A stretch of DNA of 49,044 nucleotides from Nocardia araoensis NBRC 100135. GTDB lineage: Bacteria > Actinomycetota > Actinomycetes > Mycobacteriales > Mycobacteriaceae. The notes under the pieces were generated by a model. It made no database searches, was not told where the DNA came from, and saw only the letters and a program-made list of their open reading frames with translations. The stretch is from contig NZ_BAFR01000141.1 in assembly GCF_000308435.1 (NCBI RefSeq), positions 1-49,044 on the forward strand, in the 5' to 3' direction. Positions 19,227 to 30,365 of this stretch are shown here, one piece after another. Numbering within the stretch: the stretch's first letter is position 1; each line of letters opens with the position of its first letter. Position numbers and translations under genes: made by a program.

Positions 19227-20222
19227 TCACTCCGGCTTCATCCGCCGCCCGAGCAGGTTGCCGACGGCTTCGCGCACGGAGAGCCGTTCGTGACAGACCT
19301 GGTGCACCGCCGTGGTCAGCGGCATCTCGACACCGTGCCGCTCGGCCAGCGCGCGCACCGATGTGCACGACTTCACACCCTCGGCGACTTGGCCATGGGT
19401 GGCCGACTGGGCGGCCTCCATGGAACCGCCCGCGCCGAGCACGTGACCGAACGACCGGTTGCGCGACAGCGGAGAGGTGCAGGTGGCGACCAGGTCTCCG
19501 ACTCCGGCCAGGCCCGCCAGCGTCACCGGCTCCGCGCCGAGCGCCACCCCGAGCCGGATGATCTCGGCGAGACCGCGGGTGATCAGGCTGGCGATCGAGT
19601 TGTCGCCGAGACCCATTCCCGACGCGATGCCGCAGGCGAGCGCGATGACGTTCTTGCACGCGCCGCCGATCTCGCAGCCGACCACGTCGGTGTTGGTGTA
19701 GGGCCGGAAGTATCCGGTCGCGCAGGCGTGCTGCACCGCGACCGCGCGATCGTTGTCCGAGCAGGCGACCACGGTCGCGGCCGGCTGGCCCACCGCGATC
19801 TCCCGCGCCAGGTTCGGCCCGGACAGCACCGCGATCTGGCTCGGATCAGCCCCCGTGACCTCCTCGATCACCTGGCTCATCCGCAGCAGCGACCCCGTCT
19901 CGATGCCTTTCGCCAGGCTCAGCAGCGTGGCATCGTCCGGGATCAACCCCTTCCAGTCCGCGAGGTTGGATCGCAGCGACTGCGACGGCACCGCCAGCAC
20001 GACGATGTCCGCCCCGTCCAGGGCCACCGCCGGATCGTGGGTGGCCGCGATCGGCGGCAGCGGAATATCCGACAGGTAATCGGGATTGCGATGTTCGGAG
20101 GCCAGCGCCGCGGCGACCTCGGGCCGCCGGGCCCAGATCGTGACCTCGGTTCCCGCTTCCGCCAACACCTTCGCGAACGCGGTGCCCCACGATCCCGCGC
20201 CCAGCACTGCCGCCCTCGTCAT
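19227..20222 (-). CDS. gpsA: glycerol-3-phosphate dehydrogenase [NAD(P)+]
   Basis: Reduces dihydroxyacetone phosphate to sn-glycerol-3-phosphate for phospholipid synthesis. The 331 residues open with the Rossmann motif [36 protein letters not shown], the catalytic-lysine segment [14 protein letters not shown] and the substrate region [12 protein letters not shown] follow. ATG 20222 fits the family start. Its start is only 31 bp from that of the divergent fbiD, so the two promoters must overlap or interlock. Confidence 0.96.
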   Translation of the reverse strand: MTRAAVLGAGSWGTAFAKVLAEAGTEVTIWARRPEVAAALASEHRNPDYLSDIPLPPIAATHDPAVALDGADIVVLAVPSQSLRSNLADWKGLIPDDATLLSLAKGIETGSLLRMSQVIEEVTGADPSQIAVLSGPNLAREIAVGQPAATVVACSDNDRAVAVQHACATGYFRPYTNTDVVGCEIGGACKNVIALACGIASGMGLGDNSIASLITRGLAEIIRLGVALGAEPVTLAGLAGVGDLVATCTSPLSRNRSFGHVLGAGGSMEAAQSATHGQVAEGVKSCTSVRALAERHGVEMPLTTAVHQVCHERLSVREAVGNLLGRRMKPE

Positions 20223-20253
20223 CTGCCCAATATGCCATGGAAGGATTGCTCGC

Positions 20254-20937
20254 ATGCGCCCGCACGCCGTGCATGCCGTGATCGCGGTCAAGAGCCTCGA
20301 TCGGGCCAAGAGCCGACTTGCCGACCGGCTGCGCCCGGAATACCGGGCGCGCCTGGTGCTGGCCATGCTCGCCGACACCGTGACCGCCACCGCGGCGGTC
20401 ACCGAGGTCGTGTCGGTCACCGTGGTCACGCCCGACCCCGCCGTGGCCGATCTGGCCCGCACACTGGGCGCCGAAGTGCATCCGGAACCGCCGCAGCCGC
20501 ACGCCGACGGGCTGAACAACGCGCTCGCCGCCACCGCGGCCGCCCTGCGCGCCGCACACGGACCGATCGATCTGCTCGCGCTGCAAGCCGATCTGCCCGC
20601 CCTGCGCCCGGAAGAGCTGTCGGACATGCTCGCCGCCGCCCCGCGCGGGCTGCGTTCGATCGTGATCGATCACGAGGGCAGCGGCACCGCCGCGCTCGTG
20701 GTCCGCGACCCGGTCGCCGCGCTCGATCCCCGCTTCGGCCCCGGGTCGGCACGCAGTCATATCGACGCGGGCGCGGTCGACCTCGCCGGGGACTGGCCGG
20801 GCTTGCGGCTGGACGTCGACACCCCCGCCGATCTGGACCGCGCGGTGGCCCTCGGGGCGGGGAACGCGACCCGTGCTGTCCTGCACGACATCGGCTGGCC
20901 GGGCGGCGTTCACGAACCTGTTCCACACGTGTGCTAG
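20254..20937 (+). CDS. fbiD: phosphoenolpyruvate/2-phospho-L-lactate guanylyltransferase
   Basis: Makes the GDP-activated three-carbon precursor of coenzyme F420; in mycobacteria the enzyme uses phosphoenolpyruvate. The 227 residues show the nucleotidyltransferase pattern: [19 protein letters not shown] at the N-terminus, [35 protein letters not shown], then [16 protein letters not shown] with the metal-binding Asp, and a C-terminal [15 protein letters not shown] 20254 follows AAGGA by 9 nt; upstream frame in gpsA is rejected. The order gpsA-fbiD-ppk-mutT1 equals Rv2982c-Rv2985 as I recall it, which supports the assignment over other guanylyltransferases. Confidence 0.93.
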   Translation: MRPHAVHAVIAVKSLDRAKSRLADRLRPEYRARLVLAMLADTVTATAAVTEVVSVTVVTPDPAVADLARTLGAEVHPEPPQPHADGLNNALAATAAALRAAHGPIDLLALQADLPALRPEELSDMLAAAPRGLRSIVIDHEGSGTAALVVRDPVAALDPRFGPGSARSHIDAGAVDLAGDWPGLRLDVDTPADLDRAVALGAGNATRAVLHDIGWPGGVHEPVPHVC

Positions 20938-21020
20938 CCGGTCGCCATGGTGGCGTGAGACACAGCCGGATCCCGTTCGCGGGATGCACACGGGCTGTCC
21001 GGTAGGGGATGATCGTTGGC

Positions 21021-23176
<2,156 letters not shown>

Positions 23177-23180
<4 letters not shown>

Positions 23181-24142
23181 ACGCCAAAACGGGGTTCGAA
23201 CAGGCGGGGGGCCCGTTCTGGGATCCCCGCGTCACCGCCAATATCCACGCCGCCGGAGCGGTGCTGTGGCGTGAGTCGTCCGCGGGTGCGATCGAGATCG
23301 CACTCGTTCACCGCCCCAAGTACGAAGACTGGTCGCTGCCGAAGGGCAAACTCGACCCGGGTGAGACGCCGGTGCTGGCCGCGGTGCGCGAGGTCCGCGA
23401 GGAAACCGGGCTGGAGAGCAGGCTCGGCCGCTACCTCGGCCACGTGACCTATCCGATCCCCGGTCATCGCAAGCTGAAGCGGGTCGACTATTGGGCCGCC
23501 GAACTGGTGGGCGGGGAGTTCACCGTCAACTCCGAGGTGGACGTGCTCAGCTGGCATCCGCTGGATCGGGTGATGGACCAGTTGTCGTATCCGATGGATC
23601 GGCAGGTGGTGCGCGCCTTCACCCGACTGCCCGCGCGCACCGACACCCTGCTGTTGGTCCGGCATGCCAGAGCGGGCCGCAGGGACCGCTTCAACGGTCC
23701 CGACGAGCAGCGTCCGCTCGACCGCCAAGGCGAGGCACAGGCACAGGCACTCACGCCGAATCTCTTGGCGTTCGGCGCATCTGAGGTCTATTCGGCTCCC
23801 CCGGTGCGTTGCGTGCAGTCCGTGGCGCCGCTGGCGGAGAAGCTCGGCGTCGAAATCGCCGAGGAGCCATTGCTTTCCGAAACCGGGTACGCCGAAAACC
23901 CGGACCAGGCCCGGGAACGTTTTCGAGCCCTGGTGTCGGACAACGCCGTTCGCGTCGTCTGCAGTCAGGGCAAGGTGATCCCCGATCTGCTGGGATGGCT
24001 GGCCGAACACGACGGAATCGCGCTGCCGTCGGCGCGCAATCGCAAGGGCAGTGTGTGGGTGCTGTCGTTCGTCGGCCATCGCCTGGTGGCCGCCGACCAT
24101 CTGGATCGATCGCTGTCAGCCTACGTGGTGCCGTCCGATTAG
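23177..24142 (+). CDS. mutT1: MutT1-type Nudix hydrolase with C-terminal phosphatase-like domain
   Basis: Two-domain sanitising enzyme that in mycobacteria hydrolyses oxidised guanine nucleotides and diadenosine polyphosphates. The 321 residues begin with a Nudix domain with a complete box, G-x5-E-x7-REVREETGL, near residues 56-78. They end with a histidine-phosphatase domain ([20 protein letters not shown], near residue 155 onward). Only the first His of the phosphatase is obvious, as in mycobacterial MutT1. GTG 23177 overlaps the ppk TGA in a GTGA arrangement, with GGAGG 11 nt upstream, indicating translational coupling. Pairing with polyphosphate kinase is conserved in mycobacteria. Confidence 0.92.
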
Positions 24143-24228
24143 TCCGGCAGCTTCCGCGTCACCGCGCGGGTCGGCGGGCGCCGATGGGCGGCCACGGCCG
24201 TGAAGTCTCGATAGGCGGACAGCCGAAA

Positions 24229-24255
24229 ACGGCCCCGGGTGTCTCCCGGGGCCGT
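24229..24255 (-). terminator. terminator of hupB
   Basis: ACGGCCCCGGG (24229-24239) pairs perfectly with CCCGGGGCCGT (24245-24255) around TGTCT. On the minus strand it is followed by TTTT, so it serves hupB and may also stop convergent mutT1 transcription. Confidence 0.8.
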
Positions 24256-24325
24256 CTCGACGTTGAGGCGAAGGGGCCCAGTCGTGGGGCCGCGCATTCA
24301 GCGCCGATCCGGCGGTGGCTCGAGA

Positions 24326-24979
24326 TCAGCGGGTTCCGCGAGTCGAGGCCTTCTTGGCCGCGGTCTTCTTCGCGGTGGTCTTCTTGGCGGCGGCAGTGGT
24401 GGTCTTCTTGGCCGCCGTGGCCTTGGTGGCCGTCTTCTTGGCCGGAGCCTTCTTCGCGACCGCGGTCTTCTTCGCGGGCGCCTTCTTCGCAGCGGTCTTC
24501 GTAGCGGTCGTCTTGCGCGCCGTCGTCTTCGCCGGGGCCTTGGCGGCGGCCTTGCGGGCCGTGGTCTTGGCGGGCGCCTTGGTCGGCGTCGACTTCTTGG
24601 CGGCGGTCTTCTTCGCCGCCGTCTTCTTCGCCGCCGCCTTCTTCGCCGATACCGGCGCATTCACCCCGCGCTTGACGGCGGGCCCGGTCGCGGCCAGTTT
24701 CTGCTTACCCGCGATCACCGCCTTGAACTGAGCGCCGGGACGGAACGCGGGCACCGAAGTCGGCTTGACCTTCACCGTTTCGCCGGTACGCGGGTTCCGT
24801 GCGACGCGAGCCGCACGCTTACGCTGTTCGAACACACCGAAACCGGTGATTGTGACGCTCTGACCCTTGTGCACCGCGCGCACGATGGTGTCGACCACAT
24901 GCTCGACTGCCGCGGTGGCCGTGCGCCTGTCCGTACCCAACTTTTCGGTCAGAACGTCGATCAGTTCCGCCTTGTTCAT
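24326..24979 (-). CDS. hupB: histone-like DNA-binding protein HupB with lysine/alanine-rich tail
   Basis: Nucleoid-associated protein of the actinobacterial HU type. Residues 1-90 are the HU fold ([40 protein letters not shown] with the DNA-binding arm, [11 protein letters not shown]). Residues 100-217 form a histone-H1-like tail of KK/AA/PAKKT repeats such as [15 protein letters not shown] and [10 protein letters not shown], expected to be disordered and to compact DNA. In mycobacteria this protein also affects iron regulation and is a modification target. ATG 24979 follows GGAGG. The tail's low-complexity DNA produces long false ORFs on other frames. It is monocistronic and terminated at 24229. 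Confidence 0.97.
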   Translation of the reverse strand: MNKAELIDVLTEKLGTDRRTATAAVEHVVDTIVRAVHKGQSVTITGFGVFEQRKRAARVARNPRTGETVKVKPTSVPAFRPGAQFKAVIAGKQKLAATGPAVKRGVNAPVSAKKAAAKKTAAKKTAAKKSTPTKAPAKTTARKAAAKAPAKTTARKTTATKTAAKKAPAKKTAVAKKAPAKKTATKATAAKKTTTAAAKKTTAKKTAAKKASTRGTR

Positions 24980-25135
24980 TGAATCCTCCGCAGACTAATG
25001 GCCCGTCGTCGGACCGACTAGGTACCACGGTAAACCCACTTTGGGCAAGAGTCTATGTGCCACGCCAAAATTCATGTGGTTTAGCACACGTCCAGCTACC
25101 GCAACTCCGGCTGTCCAGCTAACCCGCGGGGGTGA

Positions 25136-25744
25136 TTACGTCTGCGAAATATGTGCTGGCAGGGTAGTGGGTTTCCATGCCGGCCTTGCCTTTTCGAACC
25201 GGGCGATCGCGTCCTCCCGGCGCAGCGTCAGCCCGATGTCATCCAATCCCTCCAGCAGACGCCACCTGGTGTAGTCATCAATATCGAACGGCAACACGAC
25301 GGTTGCGGCCGTCACCGTGCGCGCCTCGAGATCCACAACCAATTCCAAGCCGGGCTGTTCCTCGAGCAACTTCCAGAGCATTTCGACATCGTTCTGTGAC
25401 ATCTGAGCGGCGAGCACACCGCCCTTGCCCGCATTGCCGCGGAAGATGTCGGCGAACCGGGATGAGATGACCACCCGAAAGCCGTAGTCCGACAGCGCCC
25501 AAACCGCGTGCTCACGCGACGATCCGGTACCGAAATCCGGACCCGCCACCAAGACACTACCCCTGTTGTAAGGCGCGATGTTCAGAATGAAGTCGGGATC
25601 GGTCCGCCATGCGGCGAACAACCCGTCCTCGAATCCGGTCCGCGTCACGCGCTTGAGGTAGACCGCCGGGATGATCTGATCGGTATCGACATTGGAGCGG
25701 CGCAGCGGCACCCCGATGCCCTTGTGCACAGTGAAGGCTTCCAT
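25136..25744 (-). CDS. leuD: 3-isopropylmalate dehydratase small subunit
   Basis: Small subunit of isopropylmalate isomerase, second step of leucine synthesis. The 202 residues show the family marks [41 protein letters not shown] and [16 protein letters not shown]. It lies 39 bp downstream of leuC on the same strand and the two subunits form the heterodimer. The 155-bp gap to hupB upstream of its stop contains two copies of GTCCAGCTA (25090-25098 and 25113-25121) and presumably the hupB promoter. Confidence 0.96.
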   Translation of the reverse strand: MEAFTVHKGIGVPLRRSNVDTDQIIPAVYLKRVTRTGFEDGLFAAWRTDPDFILNIAPYNRGSVLVAGPDFGTGSSREHAVWALSDYGFRVVISSRFADIFRGNAGKGGVLAAQMSQNDVEMLWKLLEEQPGLELVVDLEARTVTAATVVLPFDIDDYTRWRLLEGLDDIGLTLRREDAIARFEKARPAWKPTTLPAHISQT

Positions 25745-25783
25745 AACGAATCTCCTGGGTTTGATTGAGGGAATCGGGGGCGG

Positions 25784-27205
25784 TCAGTCCAGATCCGCAG
25801 GCGACGACAGTGTTCCGCGGACCGCCGTCGCGGCCGCTACGAGGGGAGAAACGAGGTGCGTACGGCCGCCTTTGCCCTGCCTGCCCTCGAAGTTGCGGTT
25901 GGAGGTGGACGCACAACGCTGGCCGGGTTCGAGCTGGTCTGGATTCATTCCCAGGCACATTGAGCAGCCCGCCTGCCGCCATTCGGCGCCCGCCGCGGTG
26001 AAAATCTCCCCGAGTCCTTCTTTTTCCGCCTGTGCGCGAACCCGCATCGAGCCCGGTACAACCAGCATTCGCACCCCGTCGGCGACATGGCGCCCCTTCA
26101 AAATCCCGGCCACCGCACGCAAATCTTCAATGCGTCCGTTGGTGCACGAGCCGACGAATACGGTGTCGATCGGCACTTGTCGAAGCGGAGTACCCGGCTC
26201 CAAGTCCATGTAACGCAGAGCTTTCTCCGCGGACTCCCTGGCCACCTCGTCGGCGATGGCGGCCGGATCGGGCACCGCCTCGCCCAGCGGGGCGCCCTGC
26301 CCCGGGTTGGTGCCCCAGGTGACGAACGGGGTCAGCTCGGAGGCGTCGATGTGCACCTCGGCGTCGAAAACAGCGCCCTCGTCGGTCTTCAGCGCCTCCC
26401 AGGCGGCCACCGCGGCGTCCCAGTCGGCCCCCTGCGGCGCGTGCGGCCGCCCTTTGAGGAATTCGTAGGTCGTCTCGTCCGGGGCGATCATGCCGGCCCG
26501 TGCGCCCGCTTCGATGGACATGTTGCAGATCGTCATTCGAGCCTCCATCGACATGGCCCGAATGGCCTCGCCGCGGTACTCCAGGACGTAGCCCTGGCCG
26601 CCGCCGGTGCCGATCTTCGCGATGACGGCCAGGATCAGGTCCTTGCTCGTCACGCCGGGGGGCAAGACGCCGTCCACCGTGATCGCCATCGTCTTGAACG
26701 GGCGCAGCGAGAGCGTCTGGGTGGCAAGCACATGTTCGACCTCGGAGGTGCCGATGCCCATCGCCAGCGCGCCGAACGCGCCGTGCGTCGAGGTGTGGCT
26801 GTCACCGCAGACCACGGTCATGCCCGGCTGGGTCAGGCCCAGCTGCGGCCCGACGACGTGCACGATGCCCTGATCCAGGTCGCCCATCGGGTGCAGCCGC
26901 ACACCGAATTCCGCGCAGTTGCGCCGCAGCGTCTCCACCTGGGTGCGCGAAACGGGGTCGGCGATCGGCTTGTCGATATCGATCGTCGGGACGTTGTGAT
27001 CCTCGGTCGCGATCGTGAGATCGGGCCGTCGCACCGGCCTGCCCGCGGCGCGCAACCCGTCGAAGGCCTGCGGGCTGGTCACCTCGTGGACGAGATGCAG
27101 GTCGATGTAGATCAGGTCCGGTTCGCGCGAGGCACCCTCGCCCTCCCCGCGAGCGACGACATGCTGGTCCCATACCTTCTCGGCCAGCGTGCGCGGTTCG
27201 GCCAT
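25784..27205 (-). CDS. leuC: 3-isopropylmalate dehydratase large subunit
   Basis: Large [4Fe-4S] subunit of isopropylmalate isomerase. The 473 residues contain [38 protein letters not shown] and the cluster cysteines in [15 protein letters not shown] and [34 protein letters not shown] residues close the domain. ATG 27205 follows AAAGGTGA by about 7 nt. It heads the leuCD operon and is divergent from an IclR-type regulator 155 bp away, the arrangement known for LtbR/NdgR control of leuCD in actinobacteria. Confidence 0.96.
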   Translation of the reverse strand: MAEPRTLAEKVWDQHVVARGEGEGASREPDLIYIDLHLVHEVTSPQAFDGLRAAGRPVRRPDLTIATEDHNVPTIDIDKPIADPVSRTQVETLRRNCAEFGVRLHPMGDLDQGIVHVVGPQLGLTQPGMTVVCGDSHTSTHGAFGALAMGIGTSEVEHVLATQTLSLRPFKTMAITVDGVLPPGVTSKDLILAVIAKIGTGGGQGYVLEYRGEAIRAMSMEARMTICNMSIEAGARAGMIAPDETTYEFLKGRPHAPQGADWDAAVAAWEALKTDEGAVFDAEVHIDASELTPFVTWGTNPGQGAPLGEAVPDPAAIADEVARESAEKALRYMDLEPGTPLRQVPIDTVFVGSCTNGRIEDLRAVAGILKGRHVADGVRMLVVPGSMRVRAQAEKEGLGEIFTAAGAEWRQAGCSMCLGMNPDQLEPGQRCASTSNRNFEGRQGKGGRTHLVSPLVAAATAVRGTLSSPADLD

Positions 27206-27330
27206 TGTCGATCACCTTTCGGACGAAGCAGCCGTTCCGCGATCTGGACTCCGATGCGGCGACGGTTGCACAAGTTGGGATAGCTGCGCCTGGTCCGAAC
27301 GTCGAGAGAGGGAATCCGCGAAGGTGGATT

Positions 27331-27374
27331 TCTCAACATCCGAGACGCTAGTATCGTTCTATGAGACAGCATAG
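27331..27374. promoter_or_regulatory. candidate operator and leaderless promoter of the IclR-type regulator
   Basis: TCTC-N7-GAGA (27331-27345) and CTATG-AGACAG-CATAG (27359-27374) are inverted repeats. TAGTAT at 27349-27354 fits a -10 element placed 6 nt before ATG 27361, so the regulator mRNA is probably leaderless. The repeats flank that -10, as expected for autoregulation and leuCD control. Confidence 0.5.
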
Positions 27375-28062
27375 CGGCATCGGCGTCCTCGACAAAGCAG
27401 TGGCGGTCCTGTACGCCGTAGCCGAGCATCCCTCGGGTCTCAACGAGCTGTGCGCGCGCACCGGTCTACCCCGCGCCACCGCACACCGTCTCGCCGTCGG
27501 CTTGGAAGTGCATCGCCTGCTCGCGCGCGACAGCAACGGCACCTGGCGGCCGGGCCCGGCCCTCGCCGAGCTCGCGACCAGCGCCAACGACCCACTGCTC
27601 GAGGCCGCGTCGGCCATTCTTCCCCGGTTGCGCGAGATCACCGGCGAGAGCGTTCAGCTGTACTGCCGCGACGGCAACGCCCGCGTCTGCGTCGCGGCGC
27701 TGGAACCTCCCGTCGGACTGCGCGACACCGTGCCGATCGGGGCGCGGCTGCCGCTCACCGCGGGTTCGGCGGCCAAAGTACTGCTGGCGTGGGCCGACCC
27801 GGAGCTGCAGCGGACCATCCTGGCCGACGCCGTGTTCGGCGAGCGCGCGCTGGCCGAGGTGCGCAAGCGCGGGTGGGCGCAGAGCGCGGCCGAGCGCGCC
27901 GCCGGCGTGGCCAGCGTCTCCGCGCCGGTGCGCGACGCCGGCGGCACTGTGGTCGCGGCCGTATCGGTGTCGGGACCGATCGATCGGATGGGCCGCAGGC
28001 CGGGCGCCCGGTGGGCGGCGGATCTGGTCGCGGCGGCCGAGGCCCTGCACAAGCGCCTGTAA
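27361..28062 (+). CDS. ltbR: IclR-family regulator of the LtbR/NdgR type
   Basis: A 233-residue IclR protein. The winged helix-turn-helix is at residues 8-60 (GVLDKAVAVLYAVAEHPSG, LCARTGLPRATAHRLAVGLE). The ligand domain holds ITGESVQLYCRDGNARVCVA and the loop LPLTAGSAAKVLLAWADP. It is divergent from leuCD. In Corynebacterium (LtbR) and Streptomyces (NdgR) the regulator at this position represses leucine genes. The equation rests on family plus position; the effector is not visible. No Shine-Dalgarno precedes ATG 27361, consistent with a leaderless message. Confidence 0.87.
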   Translation: MRQHSGIGVLDKAVAVLYAVAEHPSGLNELCARTGLPRATAHRLAVGLEVHRLLARDSNGTWRPGPALAELATSANDPLLEAASAILPRLREITGESVQLYCRDGNARVCVAALEPPVGLRDTVPIGARLPLTAGSAAKVLLAWADPELQRTILADAVFGERALAEVRKRGWAQSAAERAAGVASVSAPVRDAGGTVVAAVSVSGPIDRMGRRPGARWAADLVAAAEALHKRL

Positions 28063-28095
28063 CCCGTTTCAGTCCGCACTCTCTACAGTTGGCCC

Positions 28096-28596
28096 ATGGG
28101 AGTGAACCAACGGGCACAGATCGTGATGTCCGACACCGAGATCACCGAGTTCCTGGAGCGCAGCCGGATCGCGGCGCTGGCGACCATCGGCCCGAAGGGC
28201 ACGCCGCACCTGACCGCGATGTGGTACGCGCTCATCGACGGCGAGATCTGGTTCGAGACCAAGGCCAAATCGCAGAAGGCGGTGAACCTGCGCCGCGACC
28301 CCCGGGTCACCTGCATGATCGAGGCGGGCGACACCTACGACCAGCTCAGGGGCGTGTCGATCGAGGGCCGCGCCGAGATCGTCGAGGACGCCGAGAAACT
28401 CTTCGCCGTCGGCGTGAGCGTGTGGGAGCGCTACACCGGCCCCTACAGCGAGGAATTGCGGCCGATGGTGGAGGCCATGCTGCACAAGCGGGTGGCCGTG
28501 CGTGTGGTGCCCGAGCGCACGCGCAGCTGGGATCACCGCAAACTCGGCCTTCCGGCGATGCCGCTCGGCGGCACCACGGCGCAGGCGCCGGCCTGA
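28096..28596 (+). CDS. PPOX-class (FMN/F420-binding split-barrel) protein
   Basis: A 166-residue flavin-reductase-like split barrel, similar to the mycobacterial protein encoded downstream of the leu regulator (Rv2991 type). Family marks are IAALATIGPKGTPHLTAMWY, GEIWFETKAKSQKAVNLRRD and VTCMIEAGDTYDQLRGVSIEG. The group contains F420-dependent FDOR-B enzymes and FMN enzymes; the KSQKxxNLRRDPRV pattern favours the F420 branch, but the cofactor is inferred. TACAGT at 28084-28089 lies 6 nt before ATG 28096, so translation is probably leaderless. F420 precursor synthesis (fbiD) is encoded 7 kb away. Confidence 0.82.
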   Translation: MGVNQRAQIVMSDTEITEFLERSRIAALATIGPKGTPHLTAMWYALIDGEIWFETKAKSQKAVNLRRDPRVTCMIEAGDTYDQLRGVSIEGRAEIVEDAEKLFAVGVSVWERYTGPYSEELRPMVEAMLHKRVAVRVVPERTRSWDHRKLGLPAMPLGGTTAQAPA

Positions 28597-28743
28597 CCCG
28601 AGCGCGATCGGATCGCGCGACGCGACCGAAATCCAACTGACACAACCACCCCGCACGGGTTAGCGTCGGGTGTTCGACAGCAATCGGCCGGGCAGCGCCG
28701 CCCGTGAGGACGCGCCGCGCGGCCGCGACGACGAGGAGCAGCG

Positions 28744-28923
28744 ATGGCGGATTCGGGTAAGTCCAATGGCGCCGACGAGGTGAAGCGCAAGTTCCGGGAG
28801 GCACTGGAGCGCAAGAACCAGAACAACGCCCGCGCGGCCGACCACCTCGACGGACGGTCGAAGGCGTCCACGGCGCACGCCGCGGTCGGCCACAAGCGGG
28901 AATTCCGGCGCAAGAGCGGGTAG
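28744..28923 (+). CDS. DUF5302 family small protein
   Basis: A 59-residue charged protein, MADSGKSNGADEVKRKFREA continuing LERKNQNNARAADH and ending HKREFRRKSG. The KRKFREALERKN start and FRRKSG end match the conserved actinobacterial DUF5302 pattern. ATG 28744 follows GAGGAG by 5 nt, and a strong terminator begins 14 bp after the stop. Basic, probably cytoplasmic; function unknown. Confidence 0.85.
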   Translation: MADSGKSNGADEVKRKFREALERKNQNNARAADHLDGRSKASTAHAAVGHKREFRRKSG

Positions 28924-28937
28924 TCCGCGCAGTCGGC

Positions 28938-28971
28938 GAAGGCCCTCCAGCAAGATCGCTGGAGGGCCTTC
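28938..28971 (+). terminator. intrinsic terminator of the DUF5302 gene
   Basis: A 14-bp perfect stem (28938-28951 with 28958-28971), 6-nt loop, followed by GTTTT. This is a textbook rho-independent terminator. Confidence 0.92.
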
Positions 28972-28979
28972 GTTTTGCC

Positions 28980-29920
28980 GCTGTCACCCCCGACCAGAGC
29001 GGCCCGGCGGCTGTTTCGCGCCGTCGCCCGCGGATCGGCTGCGGAACTCGGTGGAACGCTCGAACCGCCCTGCCGCGGCGCGATCGGCTCGGGTCCGACC
29101 ACGCCGCGGCGCTACCGCGACTCGTTCGGTATGGGATTCCCGGCTGTCTGGTCGGGTGATTCAGGTGTGCCTTCGCCATATGAGCTGAGGCGCCGCCTGA
29201 TCAAAGTCCGGTGGTCGCCCCAGGCCGTGAAGAGGGCCACTCCAGCACGTCATGTGGAGACCACACAGTTCGCCCTGAGCGCCTCAGCGGCCTTCGCGGG
29301 GCCGGTCATCGATCCTCTCGGATGGTCGTGCACAGCGGTCCAGGCGCGTCTGCACGGGCACCCATGAGCCGGGCCGTCGGCGCTGCCTCGCCCGGACGAA
29401 GGCGCGGAGGCATGCCGCCCGCAAGCGACTCCGGCCGCTGCCACACGGCGGAGCGGTTCGTCGGCCGCTCTCTGCCGCGAATCAACCGGGAAACGAGTCC
29501 CGTATGGGTTCGCGCAGGGGTGTCCCCCGCCGAAGCACTGGTCGTCCGGCGTGGCCGGCGCACCCGGAACGAGTCCGAGGGTCCCCCGGGAAGGTTGGCG
29601 GGGCACGAGTCCGATTACTTGGCCGTGCCACGGAAGCGGAGTCGCAGGGACCAGTCGCCGGAACATGAGCTGCAGGGCAAGGACACCGGAAGGTGGCGGG
29701 GCAGGCACCGGGAGCTCGAAGGTGCGATACGACACAACCGTCAGTACAGCCTGATACCGAGGCTCAGCCGACACACTGACCGCCCCGGCAAGGCCCGCGG
29801 TCCACCGCTGACCACCCCACCGGACCACCACCGTCCAGGCGGGGCGAAGCCCTCCCCGGGGGTCCGGGGCGAAGCCCTCCGGGCGGGGGGTTGCACCCCC
29901 ACAAAACACCGCAAAACGAG
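28980..29920. other. gene-poor stretch of about 0.9 kb
   Basis: No gene is supported on either strand. Open frames here (for example 29211-29939 plus and 29250-29954 minus) have poor third-position bias, no ribosome binding site and no family motif. A minus-strand piece near 29600-29750 (TFELPVPAPPPSGVLALQLMF) is only weakly protein-like. The stretch may be decayed coding DNA between the DUF5302 gene and the tRNA pair. Confidence 0.4.
29841..29880. repeat. tandem GGGGCGAAGCCCTCC repeat
   Basis: Two identical 15-bp copies (29841-29855 and 29866-29880), 25 bp apart, followed by a GGGGG-TTGCA-CCCCC hairpin. Each copy holds a GGGC-GAA-GCCC stem-loop. Such GC hairpin repeats are frequent between genes in actinobacteria. 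Confidence 0.6.
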
Positions 29921-29921
29921 A

Positions 29922-29950
29922 AAGGCCCATGCTCGATGAGCATGGGCCTT
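29922..29950 (-). terminator. terminator of the tRNA-Glu transcript
   Basis: AAGGCCCATGCTC (29922-29934) pairs fully with GAGCATGGGCCTT (29938-29950) around GAT. It starts 10 bp after the tRNA 3' end on the minus strand and is followed by TTCTCGTTTT. Confidence 0.85.
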
Positions 29951-29959
29951 CCACTCGTG

Positions 29960-30032
29960 TAGCCCCGACGGGATTCGAACCCGCGCTACCGCCTTGAGAG
30001 GGCGGCGTCCTAGGCCGCTAGACGACGGGGCC
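29960..30032 (-). tRNA. tRNA-Glu (CTC anticodon)
   Basis: A 73-nt cloverleaf: acceptor GGCCCCG/CGGGGCT with a G-U first pair, anticodon stem CCGCC/GGCGG around loop CTCTCAA (anticodon CTC), T-arm GCGGG-TTCGAAT-CCCGT, discriminator A. CCA is not encoded. Confidence 0.95.
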
Positions 30033-30178
30033 AGGACTGCTTCTCGCTTTCGCGAGGAGCGCCGTGGTTGATCTTTCGATCAGGAGGCTCGGCTAGCTTA
30101 TCTGGCCGAGGCCCGGCGACCAAATCGCCAGGTGCTGAGTGCTTTCGGCCGCGAACCGAAGTCTTACAACACTCTCCG

Positions 30179-30250
30179 CTGGGGTACCAGGACTCGAACC
30201 TAGAATGGCTGAACCAGAATCAGCTGTGTTGCCAATTACACCATACCCCA
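30179..30250 (-). tRNA. tRNA-Gln (CTG anticodon)
   Basis: A 72-nt cloverleaf: acceptor TGGGGTA/TACCCCA with the U1-A72 pair and G73 typical of tRNA-Gln, anticodon stem GCTGA/TCAGC around TTCTGGT (anticodon CTG), and a TTCGAGT T-loop. CCA is not encoded. It lies upstream of tRNA-Glu on the same strand, and gltX lies further upstream, so the substrate tRNAs and the glutamyl-tRNA synthetase cluster together. Mycobacteriales charge tRNA-Gln indirectly through Glu-tRNA-Gln, which makes the grouping sensible. Confidence 0.95.
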
Positions 30251-30365
30251 ATGACCAGGTCGTTCAGCCTCGCGTCTGGGTGACTCGAGACCGTGTTCCG
30301 GGCTGAGAAGAAGAGTACCAAACGGCTACGGGTTAACTACAAATCGCCTGGTCAAAGCCATATTT

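Noticed and set aside
24239..24982. 247-residue Arg/Gly/Leu-rich plus-strand frame and other repeats at hupB
   Set aside because: They are read-throughs of the low-complexity codons of the HupB lysine/alanine tail, not a separate gene or a satellite.
29841..29900. Short direct repeats considered as a CRISPR array
   Set aside because: Only two 15-bp copies with a 10-bp gap and no cas genes; it is an intergenic GC hairpin repeat.
29211..29939. 242-residue plus-strand ORF before the tRNA genes
   Set aside because: Runs through the GC hairpin repeat and into the tRNA terminator, with no ribosome binding site or protein-like composition.
29960..30250. tRNA pair considered as an attachment site for an integrated element
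   Set aside because: No integrase, no duplicated tRNA 3' end and no phage genes are visible in the window.
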